Positions 1 through 7,283 of a stretch of 16,877 nt of DNA are shown piece after piece; the stretch's first letter is position 1, and the number at the start of each line of letters is the position of its first letter. The notes under the pieces are model-generated. The model had not been told where the DNA came from. It was given only the letters and a program-made list of their open reading frames with translations, and ran no database searches. Where the stretch lies: NCBI GenBank assembly GCA_902580265.1, contig CACHJY010000025.1, positions 1 to 16,877 of the forward strand. The letters run 5' to 3'. This DNA comes from an uncultured Alphaproteobacteria bacterium. GTDB taxonomy: Bacteria; Pseudomonadota; Alphaproteobacteria; Rhodobacterales; Rhodobacteraceae. Both the position numbers and the translations under genes were made by a program.

Positions 1-1421
1 ATGGAAAATTTGTTGATGGTGGAGCCGGTGTAATTCAAGTAGACAACCCTGGTACAGGAGAGAAATTAGCTGACCAAGCCATTGCGGATAATGCTGACGT
101 CGATACGGCTGTTTTTGCTGCGAAAAGAGTTCATGAAAGCGGATTTCTAACAAATATGCGCCCGGTAGAACGTGCAAGAATGGTAAAAAAAATTGGTGCG
201 TATTTATTAGAAAATTTAGAAGAAATTGCTCCATTGTTGTCTATGGAAGCCGGTAAAACACTTTTTGAAGCCAAATTTGAAGTAACTAATGCTGCTAGAT
301 ACTTTGAATATTATGGGAATCAGGCCGAAACGCTAGAAGGTCGCTCAATACCTCTTGGATCAGCATACTATGATTTTACTTCCTACGAACCTTACGGTGT
401 GTCTGCTCAAGTCATTCCTTGGAATTTCCCGATGGAGATGACAGCGAGATCTTTGTCTACTGGTTTAACAACAGGGAATGCGTGTGTAATTAAATCTCCG
501 GAACTTACACCGATAACCCAATATTTCTTTGCCAAAGCTGCAGAAGCTGCAGATTTTCCAGTTGGAACTGTAAATATTATTTGCGGAATAGGTGGAACTG
601 CTGGTGAATATTTATGCTCTCATAAAAACATCAACCAAATAGCTTTTACAGGCTCAGTTAAAACGGGATCTGCTATTGCAACGGCGGCAGCAAAAAATAT
701 AGTACCCACTGTATTAGAACTCGGTGGAAAATCAGCGGGAATTGTATATCAAGATGCTTCAATGACTAACTTGAGAGAAAACATTAGAAAAGGTATTTTC
801 TTCAATGCAGGACAAGTTTGCTCAGCAATGTCAAGACTAGTGGTTCATGAAAAAGTTTATGACGAGGTTGTTGGTTTAGCAGAAGACGTCGCAAAGAATA
901 TGTCTGTAGGAATAGGTATTGAAAGAGACGAGTTTGCAAATAATATGGGAGCCATGATCTCCTTAAAGCAACGAGATAGAGCGGTTTCAATCTGTGATGA
1001 AGCCCAAAAGCAAGGAGCAAAGGCTGTAACCGGTGCAAGAAAACTAAATAATAAGGGATTTTTCTTAGAGCCTACAGTTTTTGCAGATGTTGATCAGAAT
1101 ATGGAAATAGCTCAAACCGAAATATTTGGACCAGTGCTATCAATACTTAAATTTAAAGATGACGATGAAGCCATAAGTATCTCGAACGGAACAGAATACG
1201 GTCTCGTCGGCGGTGTATTTACTAAAGACCTTGACAGAGCTATGTATTGTGCACAAAAAGTCAGAGCAGGTCAATTCTTTGTAAATGAGTGGTTTGCCGG
1301 TGGCGTTGAAACACCATTTGGGGGATATGGAAAGTCTGGATATGGAAGAGAAAAAGGGCGAGAAGCTCTCCTAAATTATGTTCAAACAAAAAATATTGCG
1401 ATAAAATTAGGGACTAGTTAA
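1..1421 (+). CDS. NAD(P)-dependent aldehyde dehydrogenase, 5'-partial
   Basis: ALDH superfamily (PF00171) enzyme that oxidises an aldehyde to the carboxylate in the cytoplasm; the substrate cannot be read from sequence. The frame is open from nt 3, before the first internal ATG at nt 156. Those 51 residues match the family N-terminus (GKFVDG, then VDNPGTGE), so the gene runs off the left edge and 156 is not its start. About 472 residues are visible; full members have 480-500, so little is missing. Counting from nt 3: PWNFP at 139-143, FTGS at 215-218, general-base Glu239 in LELGGK, catalytic Cys273 in GQVCSA (nt 819-821), EIFGPV at 373-378, and a C-terminal PFGGYGKSG. All catalytic elements are intact. 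A 20-bp gap separates it from the downstream phosphatase. The family is certain; the subfamily (betaine, succinate-semialdehyde or generic aldehyde) is open. Confidence 0.95.
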   Translation, partial: GKFVDGGAGVIQVDNPGTGEKLADQAIADNADVDTAVFAAKRVHESGFLTNMRPVERARMVKKIGAYLLENLEEIAPLLSMEAGKTLFEAKFEVTNAARYFEYYGNQAETLEGRSIPLGSAYYDFTSYEPYGVSAQVIPWNFPMEMTARSLSTGLTTGNACVIKSPELTPITQYFFAKAAEAADFPVGTVNIICGIGGTAGEYLCSHKNINQIAFTGSVKTGSAIATAAAKNIVPTVLELGGKSAGIVYQDASMTNLRENIRKGIFFNAGQVCSAMSRLVVHEKVYDEVVGLAEDVAKNMSVGIGIERDEFANNMGAMISLKQRDRAVSICDEAQKQGAKAVTGARKLNNKGFFLEPTVFADVDQNMEIAQTEIFGPVLSILKFKDDDEAISISNGTEYGLVGGVFTKDLDRAMYCAQKVRAGQFFVNEWFAGGVETPFGGYGKSGYGREKGREALLNYVQTKNIAIKLGTS

Positions 1422-1441
1422 ATACTACTTTAGAATATAAA

Positions 1442-1945
1442 GTGATTGCCCTTGATAAAATTCCCTTAAACCCTTTATCAAAAGGTCAACTATGGATATC
1501 TCATTATCCCGGCAAGAAAGGCATCGGGAATAAGACTATTCAAGCAGAGATGGATTTATTAGAACTTAAAAAAAGAAAAATAGATATTGTTGCATCACTT
1601 TTAGAGAGAAAAGAGTTAGCGGCATTGCAAATTGCAAACCTTTTCGAACTCATAAAGAAACATAAGTTTGGTCACTTCTATTTTCCTATCAAAGATAAGT
1701 CTATACCCAAAAATAAAGTCCAACTACATCGCTTTCTCGATAATTTGTGCGATGAAATTCAAAAAGATAAAAACATTCTTATACATTGTAATGCTGGGCT
1801 AGGAAGATCTGGTCTCATTGCCGCTTTATTATGCAAAAAGCTCGGTATAGTAGAGGAACCTATTTCCTTTATCCGGCAATATCGTCCAGGCGCCATAGAG
1901 ACAAGAGAACAAGAAAAACTGATATCATTACTTGATCTAGTATAA
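1442..1945 (+). CDS. CDKN3-like dual-specificity / tyrosine protein phosphatase
   Basis: Predicted cytoplasmic cysteine-based phosphatase of 167 aa. The signature HCxxGxxRSG is present as HCNAGLGRSG, with nucleophile Cys116 and phosphate-binding Arg122. The upstream FPIKDKSIP segment supplies a plausible general acid, Asp85. The N-terminal LWISHYPGKKGIG, the loop around SLLERKEL and the C-terminal RPGAIETREQ resemble the cyclin-dependent kinase inhibitor 3 phosphatase family (PF05706) rather than low-molecular-weight PTPs. There is no signal peptide or membrane segment. The start is GTG. No convincing Shine-Dalgarno precedes it, but the reading frame is closed by a TAG at 1415 and no better start lies between, and the family N-terminus begins soon after. 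It follows the aldehyde dehydrogenase by 20 bp and may be read through from it. The target, phosphoprotein or small molecule, is unknown. Confidence 0.85.
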   Translation: MIALDKIPLNPLSKGQLWISHYPGKKGIGNKTIQAEMDLLELKKRKIDIVASLLERKELAALQIANLFELIKKHKFGHFYFPIKDKSIPKNKVQLHRFLDNLCDEIQKDKNILIHCNAGLGRSGLIAALLCKKLGIVEEPISFIRQYRPGAIETREQEKLISLLDLV

Positions 1946-1962
1946 AAATTGTTGTTTTTTAA

Positions 1963-1968
1963 TATAAT
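1963..1968 (+). promoter_or_regulatory. Possible -10 box upstream of DUF350 gene
   Basis: An exact TATAAT lies in the 50-bp gap before the DUF350 gene and would place transcription start about 20 nt ahead of its ATG. No good -35 hexamer sits at 16-18 bp, and the region is very AT-rich, so a chance match is quite possible. Confidence 0.25.
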
Positions 1969-1995
1969 TATAAAACTAAATGCATAGGAAAAAAT

Positions 1996-2418
1996 ATGGG
2001 TGATTTTGGTCTTATTTTTGGAGGGTTAGTAAACGGGCTTCCCTTTCTTATTAGCCATTTTGTAACGTCAGTTATCGTGCTCTTAATCGGTGTAATCATC
2101 TATCTATTCATTACGCCGATGAAAGAAATAACTTTAATAAGACAAAAAAATACCGCCGCCGCTATTAGTTTTTCTGGCGCTTTAATTGGTTTAGCTTTAC
2201 CACTTGCAAGCTCTCTATCCGCTAGTGGATCCATCTATGAGATTATCGTTTGGGGTTTTGTAGCAATAATTATCCAGCTTTTTTGCTTCAAAGCCGTTGA
2301 CATCTTAATAAATGATCTTCCCAAAAGAATTGAAAATGGTGAGGTTTCTTCGTCTATTCTTTTATTTTCTATAAAAATATCTGTCGCGCTTTTAAATAGT
2401 GCAGTAATCTCTGGATAA
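1996..2418 (+). CDS. DUF350 family inner-membrane protein
   Basis: Small integral membrane protein of 140 aa with four likely helices at about 16-39, 54-74, 80-102 and 119-138. The pattern NTAAAISFSGALIGLALPLASSL on helix 2 (here 52-74), with small residues packed into the helix, is characteristic of DUF350/YjfL-type proteins (PF03994), whose biochemical role is not established. Length and helix number fit the family (about 130-140 aa). An AGGA at 1986-1989 lies 6 nt before the ATG and supports the start. Only 2 bp separate its TAA from the next ATG, so it is very likely translationally coupled to the membrane-anchored protease that follows; a shared membrane function is inferred from that coupling only. 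Confidence 0.85.
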   Translation: MGDFGLIFGGLVNGLPFLISHFVTSVIVLLIGVIIYLFITPMKEITLIRQKNTAAAISFSGALIGLALPLASSLSASGSIYEIIVWGFVAIIIQLFCFKAVDILINDLPKRIENGEVSSSILLFSIKISVALLNSAVISG

Positions 2419-2420
2419 AC

Positions 2421-3293
2421 ATGCAATTCATTAGTAATGGATTTTATTTTTTTATCGCAATTATAGCTATATTATGGTCGTTTGCCTCTTCGTTCGAAAA
2501 AGATGGTTCGTCAAGGCCTAAAGCACATAACTTTTCAAACAAAAATAAGACATCAATTAACATGGTTGGATATTCTAATAAAATGAGTACACCGGCAAAT
2601 AATAAAAAAAATCTTCGGTCTCTTCCAAAATTTTCTATCCAATCAGAAAGCAAAATTCGCCGTCAGGGTGGATCTGGAACAGCTTTTTATATTGGCCAAG
2701 ATACATGGGTTACCGCAAGGCATGTTATTAATCAATGCCCAAAAGTAATGATGTCTTTTGAGAAAAAACAAACGATAATAAAAAATATATTTATTCATCC
2801 CAATTCAGATTTGGCAATTTTCAAGAATAAAGAAGATTTAGATCTCCCCTATTTTGAAATCAGTAGATATAAAGAAGAAGCTTTTTCTTCAGGATACCCA
2901 GCAGGAAATCCTGGTGATTTAGCATTAAATTATCTTGGTCACGTAGGATTAGAAAACAAGTCATATGGTGTTTTTGAAAGAGGTCTTGTTTATAGCATTA
3001 CAAAGAGATCACCATTCAATCTTAACTCAATTGGTGGCCTCAGTGGAGGGCCAGCTTTTTCTAAAGACAATAGATTAAGTGGAATACTAGTCGCTGAAAA
3101 TGCTAGAAGAGCCCTTGCTATATTAGTAGAAAATAAGTCATTATTCGAGCTTTTAGAGGAAACAAATATGCTTGCAACTGCTATAGAAAGTAATAACAGA
3201 GTAAGTTTCCTTACTACAAATGAAAATTTTTTATCAAATGGGAAAACATTACGAAAACAGGGGGTTATACGTAAAATTTATTGTATATTTTAA
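2421..3293 (+). CDS. Membrane-anchored trypsin-like serine protease (Trypsin_2 type)
   Basis: A 290-aa protein with an N-terminal hydrophobic segment (about 7-22) that reads as an uncleaved anchor or signal peptide. A polar, low-complexity linker follows to about residue 78, then a chymotrypsin-fold protease domain (about 82-250). The triad is visible: His101 in WVTARHV, Asp130 in HPNSDLAIF and Ser208 in GGLSGGPAF. There is no PDZ domain, so it is not a standard DegP/DegS. With the anchor N-in, the catalytic domain would face the periplasm. The start ATG lies 2 bp after the DUF350 stop, with GGA 5 nt upstream. The roughly 40-residue C-terminal tail is polar and unrecognised. Substrates are unknown. 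The adjacency to DUF350 suggests the two act together in the membrane, possibly in envelope quality control or stress; this is inference. Confidence 0.85.
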   Translation: MQFISNGFYFFIAIIAILWSFASSFEKDGSSRPKAHNFSNKNKTSINMVGYSNKMSTPANNKKNLRSLPKFSIQSESKIRRQGGSGTAFYIGQDTWVTARHVINQCPKVMMSFEKKQTIIKNIFIHPNSDLAIFKNKEDLDLPYFEISRYKEEAFSSGYPAGNPGDLALNYLGHVGLENKSYGVFERGLVYSITKRSPFNLNSIGGLSGGPAFSKDNRLSGILVAENARRALAILVENKSLFELLEETNMLATAIESNNRVSFLTTNENFLSNGKTLRKQGVIRKIYCIF

Positions 3294-3303
3294 AATGAAT
3301 TAT

Positions 3304-3308
3304 GGAGG
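3304..3308 (+). promoter_or_regulatory. Ribosome binding site deciding the hydrolase start
   Basis: GGAGG, with 7 nt to the ATG at 3316, is the strongest Shine-Dalgarno in the window. It selects the ATG at 3316 over the in-frame upstream ATG at 3220, which lies inside the protease gene. Confidence 0.8.
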
Positions 3309-3315
3309 TAACTTA

Positions 3316-4077
3316 ATGATAGAAAAAATAGTAGAAATTAATGTTTCTGGAAAAGAAAAAATGCCTACATTTGTTGTATATCCAAGCGACGATAATAAAT
3401 ATCCTATAGTTTTTCTGTTAATGGATGCTCCTGGTATTAGGCAGGAACTTCATGACATGGCATCCAGAATTGCTGCATGCGGTTACTATGTGCTGTGCCC
3501 TAACCTTTATTATAGAACAGCTAAGCCTTTTGATTGGAATAAACCGAACCTTAATTTTATTGAAGGTTACTCTCCCGAAGCCTCAAGAGAATTGATGTTT
3601 AAAAATATGGACAAACTATCTAACGCCCTAGTTTTAGAGGACATAAATTACATGATTGAATTTTGTGAAAATCAAAATAGCGCCAAAAACAGTTCTGTTG
3701 GATTAGTTGGATATTGCATGAGTGGACCCTTTGCTTTCTATGCAGCTGGAAAATTACCAGAAAAAGTCGCAGCAGCGGCCTCTATACATGGTGTAAAGTT
3801 GTTAACAGACAATGAAGACTCACCTCACCTATTTACCAATAGTGTAAAAGGTGAACTATATTTTGGCTGCGCAGAAACAGATAGCTATGCTCCCTTAGAA
3901 ATGATCAATGCTCTAGAAAAACATCTTTCTGCGACTTCAGTTGACTATACGATCGAGATATTTCCAAAAACTCATCATGGGTTTTCATTTCCAAATAGAG
4001 GTCAACTTTATAATAGGCGGCACGCTGAAACCCACTGGTTTAGAATACTTGATCTATTTTCTAGAAAGATAAAATAG
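3316..4077 (+). CDS. Dienelactone hydrolase family alpha/beta hydrolase
   Basis: Cytoplasmic alpha/beta hydrolase of 253 aa in the dienelactone hydrolase family (PF01738); the true substrate is not known, and most such proteins outside chloroaromatic pathways do not act on dienelactone. The start chosen has GGAGG at ideal distance and gives the expected family length. An upstream in-frame ATG would add 32 residues encoded within the protease gene. The nucleophile is Cys134 in GYCMSG, with Asp189 in GCAETDSYAP and His221 in THHGFSF completing a Cys-Asp-His triad. Residues 36-42 (MDAPGIR) occupy the place where classical DLH has its QE(I/V)FG segment, so the Glu that controls the nucleophile in the Pseudomonas enzyme is not conserved. 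It sits 22 bp after the protease and 9 bp before the permease, and is probably co-transcribed with both. Confidence 0.88.
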   Translation: MIEKIVEINVSGKEKMPTFVVYPSDDNKYPIVFLLMDAPGIRQELHDMASRIAACGYYVLCPNLYYRTAKPFDWNKPNLNFIEGYSPEASRELMFKNMDKLSNALVLEDINYMIEFCENQNSAKNSSVGLVGYCMSGPFAFYAAGKLPEKVAAAASIHGVKLLTDNEDSPHLFTNSVKGELYFGCAETDSYAPLEMINALEKHLSATSVDYTIEIFPKTHHGFSFPNRGQLYNRRHAETHWFRILDLFSRKIK

Positions 4078-4086
4078 GTTCTCTAG

Positions 4087-5865
4087 ATGAACTCTGAACA
4101 GATTTTATTAATAGCAATTTTTTGTTTACTTTTCTCTTTGTTGCTTTGGGGAAAATTTCGTTATGATTTAGTTGCTTTTTCTATTCTCATAATCTCTGTA
4201 GTTATTGGTGTGGTTCCATACAATAATGCATTTGATGGTTTTGCTCATCCAGCAACCATTATTGTTGCATTAGTTTTAATTGTATCAAAAGGCTTGATTA
4301 ACTCCGGAGCAATTTTTTTTGTTGGCCAAAAAATATCTGCATTCGGGAAAAGTCTGTGGGGACATATATCAATTATAGGTTTCATAGGAGCAATTCTCTC
4401 GGCTTTCATGAATAACGTTGCTGCGCTTGCACTCTTAATGCCTATAGATATTAATAAAGCTAGAGAATCTAATTGGGCACCAAGAAAGACACTAATGCCC
4501 TTATCTTTCGCAACAATTCTTGGGGGTATGGCTACCCTGATAGGTACGCCTCCTAACATAATAATATCAAGCATTCGCTATGAGCATACCGGTGAACCAT
4601 TTAAAATGTTTGACTTTTTTCCAGTTGGGGGAATAACCGCAATTATTGGATTGGCATTTGTTGCCTTAATTGGCTGGCGTTTAATACCAAAATCCTCAGA
4701 AAATGATGACGCAGGGAAAGAATTAATAGAGATAGCTTCATATGTATCAAATTTAACGGTATCACAAAATTCACTTGTATTAGGAAAAAATCTTCATGAG
4801 ATTTATGAAGCAGCAGAAAAATGTGATGCTGCAGTACTGGGTATAATAAGAAATTCGATAAGAATAGATAAGGGTAGTCGAAATTTGAAAATAGAGGAAA
4901 ATGATCAACTTATAATTGATGCGACCCCAGAGTCTTTAGATGAATTTAGAACAATTCAAAAACTTGAATTTCCTTTTAAAAAAGATCGTATCTTAGCAGA
5001 ATCAGATAATTATATTCCCATTGAAGTTGTGGTAACGGACACTTCTCGTTTATTAAATACGTCTGCAATAAAAGTTGGATTGGCTTGGAGAAAAGCTACA
5101 GTGTTACTTGGAATATCAAGAAAAGGACGTCCTATTAGAAAACAAATTCGTAGAACAATAGTAAGAGAAGGCGACATGCTTTTGATTCTTGTGCCCAAAG
5201 AGAGCTTTAATGAGGTAATTAATTGGATTGGGTGCCTCCCTCTAGCGGCACGAAGCTTAAACATTACGGATACAAGCAAGATGACTGCAGCACTTAGTAT
5301 TTTCTTTGTTGGCCTGATAGTCGCAAGCATCGGCCTGCTTAAGTTACCCATTGTTTTGGGCTTAGTAATAATATTATATTGCCTTACTAAAATAGTACCT
5401 CCTAGAGAGGTTTATTCTAGCGTGGAATGGCCCGTAATTATCCTTTTAGCCTCTGTTATACCTTTAGGAGCTGCTCTTGAGAGTAATGGTACAACAGAAA
5501 TTATAGTCCAGATTTTAACAAAATATGCGTTATCAATGGAACCATGGTTGATAATCGCAATAATCATGATTATTACCATGACACTATCGGACATCTTAAA
5601 TAACACTGCTACGACTTTAGTTATTGCACCTATAAGCATACAACTAGCGCAAACACTAAATTTAAATGCAGATACATTTCTTATGGCCGTCGCAGTATCA
5701 GCATCCTGTGCTTTTCTAACTCCGATTGGACACAAAAATAACACCATAATCTTAGGGCCTGGCGGCTATAGATTTGGTGACTACTGGAGAATAGGGTTAG
5801 TTCTTGAAGTTCTAATTATTATAACAAGTATTCCACTACTATTGATATTTTGGCCTATCAATTAA
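4087..5865 (+). CDS. SLC13/DASS-type permease with two central RCK_C (TrkA-C) domains
   Basis: Inner-membrane anion or carboxylate symporter of 592 aa. The N-terminal membrane half (about 5-200) has the hairpin motif FMNNVAALALLMP (107-119) and TLIGTPPN (150-157). A soluble centre carries two consecutive RCK_C/TrkA-C-like domains (about 210-290 and 300-380, each with a GD/ND..L.I turn near the end). The C-terminal membrane half (about 398-590) repeats the hairpin as DILNNTATTLV (502-512) and FLTPIGHKNN (543-552). This is the YfbS-like arrangement in the CitMHS/SLC13 superfamily. The substrate (sulfate, dicarboxylate or other) cannot be assigned. The central domains often bind small ligands or nucleotides and may gate transport. 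It starts 9 bp after the hydrolase and ends overlapping, tail to tail, the outer-membrane protein gene on the other strand. Confidence 0.9.
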   Translation: MNSEQILLIAIFCLLFSLLLWGKFRYDLVAFSILIISVVIGVVPYNNAFDGFAHPATIIVALVLIVSKGLINSGAIFFVGQKISAFGKSLWGHISIIGFIGAILSAFMNNVAALALLMPIDINKARESNWAPRKTLMPLSFATILGGMATLIGTPPNIIISSIRYEHTGEPFKMFDFFPVGGITAIIGLAFVALIGWRLIPKSSENDDAGKELIEIASYVSNLTVSQNSLVLGKNLHEIYEAAEKCDAAVLGIIRNSIRIDKGSRNLKIEENDQLIIDATPESLDEFRTIQKLEFPFKKDRILAESDNYIPIEVVVTDTSRLLNTSAIKVGLAWRKATVLLGISRKGRPIRKQIRRTIVREGDMLLILVPKESFNEVINWIGCLPLAARSLNITDTSKMTAALSIFFVGLIVASIGLLKLPIVLGLVIILYCLTKIVPPREVYSSVEWPVIILLASVIPLGAALESNGTTEIIVQILTKYALSMEPWLIIAIIMIITMTLSDILNNTATTLVIAPISIQLAQTLNLNADTFLMAVAVSASCAFLTPIGHKNNTIILGPGGYRFGDYWRIGLVLEVLIIITSIPLLLIFWPIN

Positions 5866-7267
5866 AATAGTAATCCAGCGTAAGCTCTATCAAATCTTGA
5901 TGCCTGTAAGGATATAAATGCTGAGTATTCTTATAGCTATCAAAGGAAATAAATTTGCTGCCAATGTTGATGCTGTCACTTAACTCATAAACCGCTGATA
6001 CTGATGAAAAACTCCCATTATCTCCCAAAATATTGGCATGCTGCAAAGAAATATCTAAAAGATCGTTATACAATCTCCAATCAAACCTTAAACTATATCC
6101 ATATTCATTCTGCTTATTTGCTATTTGAGCGCTGTGTTTATGAATATATGCACTAGCTAATTCAATATTTATGCTCAAATCCCTTAGACCGGAATAATCA
6201 GCGCCTAAAGAAAATTCAGACACCTCATTTTCAGACCAAGGGCCTATCAAAGGGTTGGAATAAGGAAATCTTTTTCCCTTTTTATGAGAGGTATCGAATT
6301 TAAGAACAAAGTCTGAAAACGCAATATTACCGCTTAAACCCAAGAAAGCTATTCTATCCTGCTTAGTGTTAAGCGTAGTTACATTTCCTGAAACAGAGGA
6401 ACTCAATGTTGATAACTGCTTATTATTATATTCTCCTAAGGACAAATCCAATTCAAAGCCCGATAAGAGGATTTTATTTCTTAAGGCGTAACTTATATTA
6501 TGCTGCGCAGGAGAAACATTGGTAATTATGGACGCACCCAAAAAAGCAGCTTCAGGATCAAATGCCGTTCCAGATCTTGCAACTTTATTTCTTTTTTCAT
6601 CCAAAAAGACAATAATCTCTTGCTTTAAGGAACCAATATTGTACCCAGCTAATACAGACGGAATATTTAATCTTATATCATCGAGATCCTGCAACCCAAT
6701 CGTAGATAGATCTCTTGGATTAGCAATATCACTTGAAATTAGTAAATTTGACTCTCCTCTTGCAATTATTTGATTTCCAGCTCTTAACCAAAGCCCATCG
6801 ATTGGATAAAAGTCAATGTATAGATCTCTTAACTTAAAATCAGCAGATGTAGGACCGTAAGAGTACTTAGAGCTTTCAAAATACCCCCAGTCCCAATTGA
6901 CCTCACCAGAGACCTTGAAGTTAATAACTTCATCAAATTTTGTATTTAACCCTAAATTGATATTGCTATGTATTGCCTCAATCCCTGGAGCTCGCCTGAA
7001 AAAAGGGACAGATGGAGATTCAAGGCCATAATATAACTTTTGAGAGAAAATAGCATCCCAATCAAAACTTTCACTGGTCGGTTTTTTTTCGATTGAATTG
7101 TCAGAAAATTTTTCTTTAACAACATTCGTTGCAACAAGATCAAGTTCACTTTCTATTTCCTCGAAATCATCTCCACCAAAATCAGATAAGAAATCGTCAT
7201 CTGATTGTGCATATACTGTCGAGCTAAGAAATATAACAAAAACAAGTAAATTTACGAGCTTGAACAC
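5858..7267 (-). CDS. Outer-membrane beta-barrel (porin-like) protein of the RND/LolA-like operon
   Basis: A 469-aa exported protein. Residues 1-20 form a signal peptide ending VYA|Q. A highly acidic, flexible segment follows (DDDFLSDFGGDDFEEIE, 23-39). From about residue 75 the chain is a series of alternating polar/hydrophobic strands with many Tyr, Phe and Asn, including LYIDFYPIDGLWLRAGNQII (20 residues) typical of barrel hairpins. The chain ends LDYYFN; most outer-membrane barrels end in Phe or Trp, so the final Asn is slightly unusual. It starts with GTG, 5 bp after the LolA-like gene stop, and is the last gene of a three-gene operon. It resembles the DUF1302-like/porin-like barrels often encoded beside RND transporters, though the exact family is uncertain. 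Predicted role: outer-membrane exit or receptor for cargo moved by the RND and LolA-like partners (inference). Confidence 0.75.
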   Translation of the reverse strand: MFKLVNLLVFVIFLSSTVYAQSDDDFLSDFGGDDFEEIESELDLVATNVVKEKFSDNSIEKKPTSESFDWDAIFSQKLYYGLESPSVPFFRRAPGIEAIHSNINLGLNTKFDEVINFKVSGEVNWDWGYFESSKYSYGPTSADFKLRDLYIDFYPIDGLWLRAGNQIIARGESNLLISSDIANPRDLSTIGLQDLDDIRLNIPSVLAGYNIGSLKQEIIVFLDEKRNKVARSGTAFDPEAAFLGASIITNVSPAQHNISYALRNKILLSGFELDLSLGEYNNKQLSTLSSSVSGNVTTLNTKQDRIAFLGLSGNIAFSDFVLKFDTSHKKGKRFPYSNPLIGPWSENEVSEFSLGADYSGLRDLSINIELASAYIHKHSAQIANKQNEYGYSLRFDWRLYNDLLDISLQHANILGDNGSFSSVSAVYELSDSINIGSKFISFDSYKNTQHLYPYRHQDLIELTLDYYFN

Positions 7268-7272
7268 GTTTA

Positions 7273-7283
7273 TTAATAGCCTC
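7273..7283 (-). repeat. GAGGCTATTAA element at the barrel gene start (copy 2)
   Basis: The 11-mer GAGGCTATTAA ends 5 nt before the GTG start of the outer-membrane protein gene and contains the TAA stop of the LolA-like gene. An identical 11-mer lies 4 nt before the start of the LolA-like gene. The GAGG could act as a Shine-Dalgarno with a long spacer of 12 nt. Confidence 0.55.

Noticed and set aside
802..1038. Antisense open frame within the aldehyde dehydrogenase, and similar overlapping frames elsewhere
   Set aside because: Leu/Ser/Arg-rich translations with no family motif or ribosome binding site; they mirror the codon pattern of the real gene.
156..1421. ATG at 156 as the true start of the aldehyde dehydrogenase
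   Set aside because: The frame is open to the left edge and the 51 upstream residues match the family N-terminus, so the gene is partial.
1442..3293. Phosphatase, DUF350 protein and protease as an antiphage defence system
   Set aside because: No known defence effector, sensor or mobile context is present; housekeeping metabolic genes flank the set on both sides.
3220..3315. ATG at 3220 as the hydrolase start
   Set aside because: It lies inside the protease gene with no Shine-Dalgarno; GGAGG precedes the ATG at 3316 at ideal spacing.
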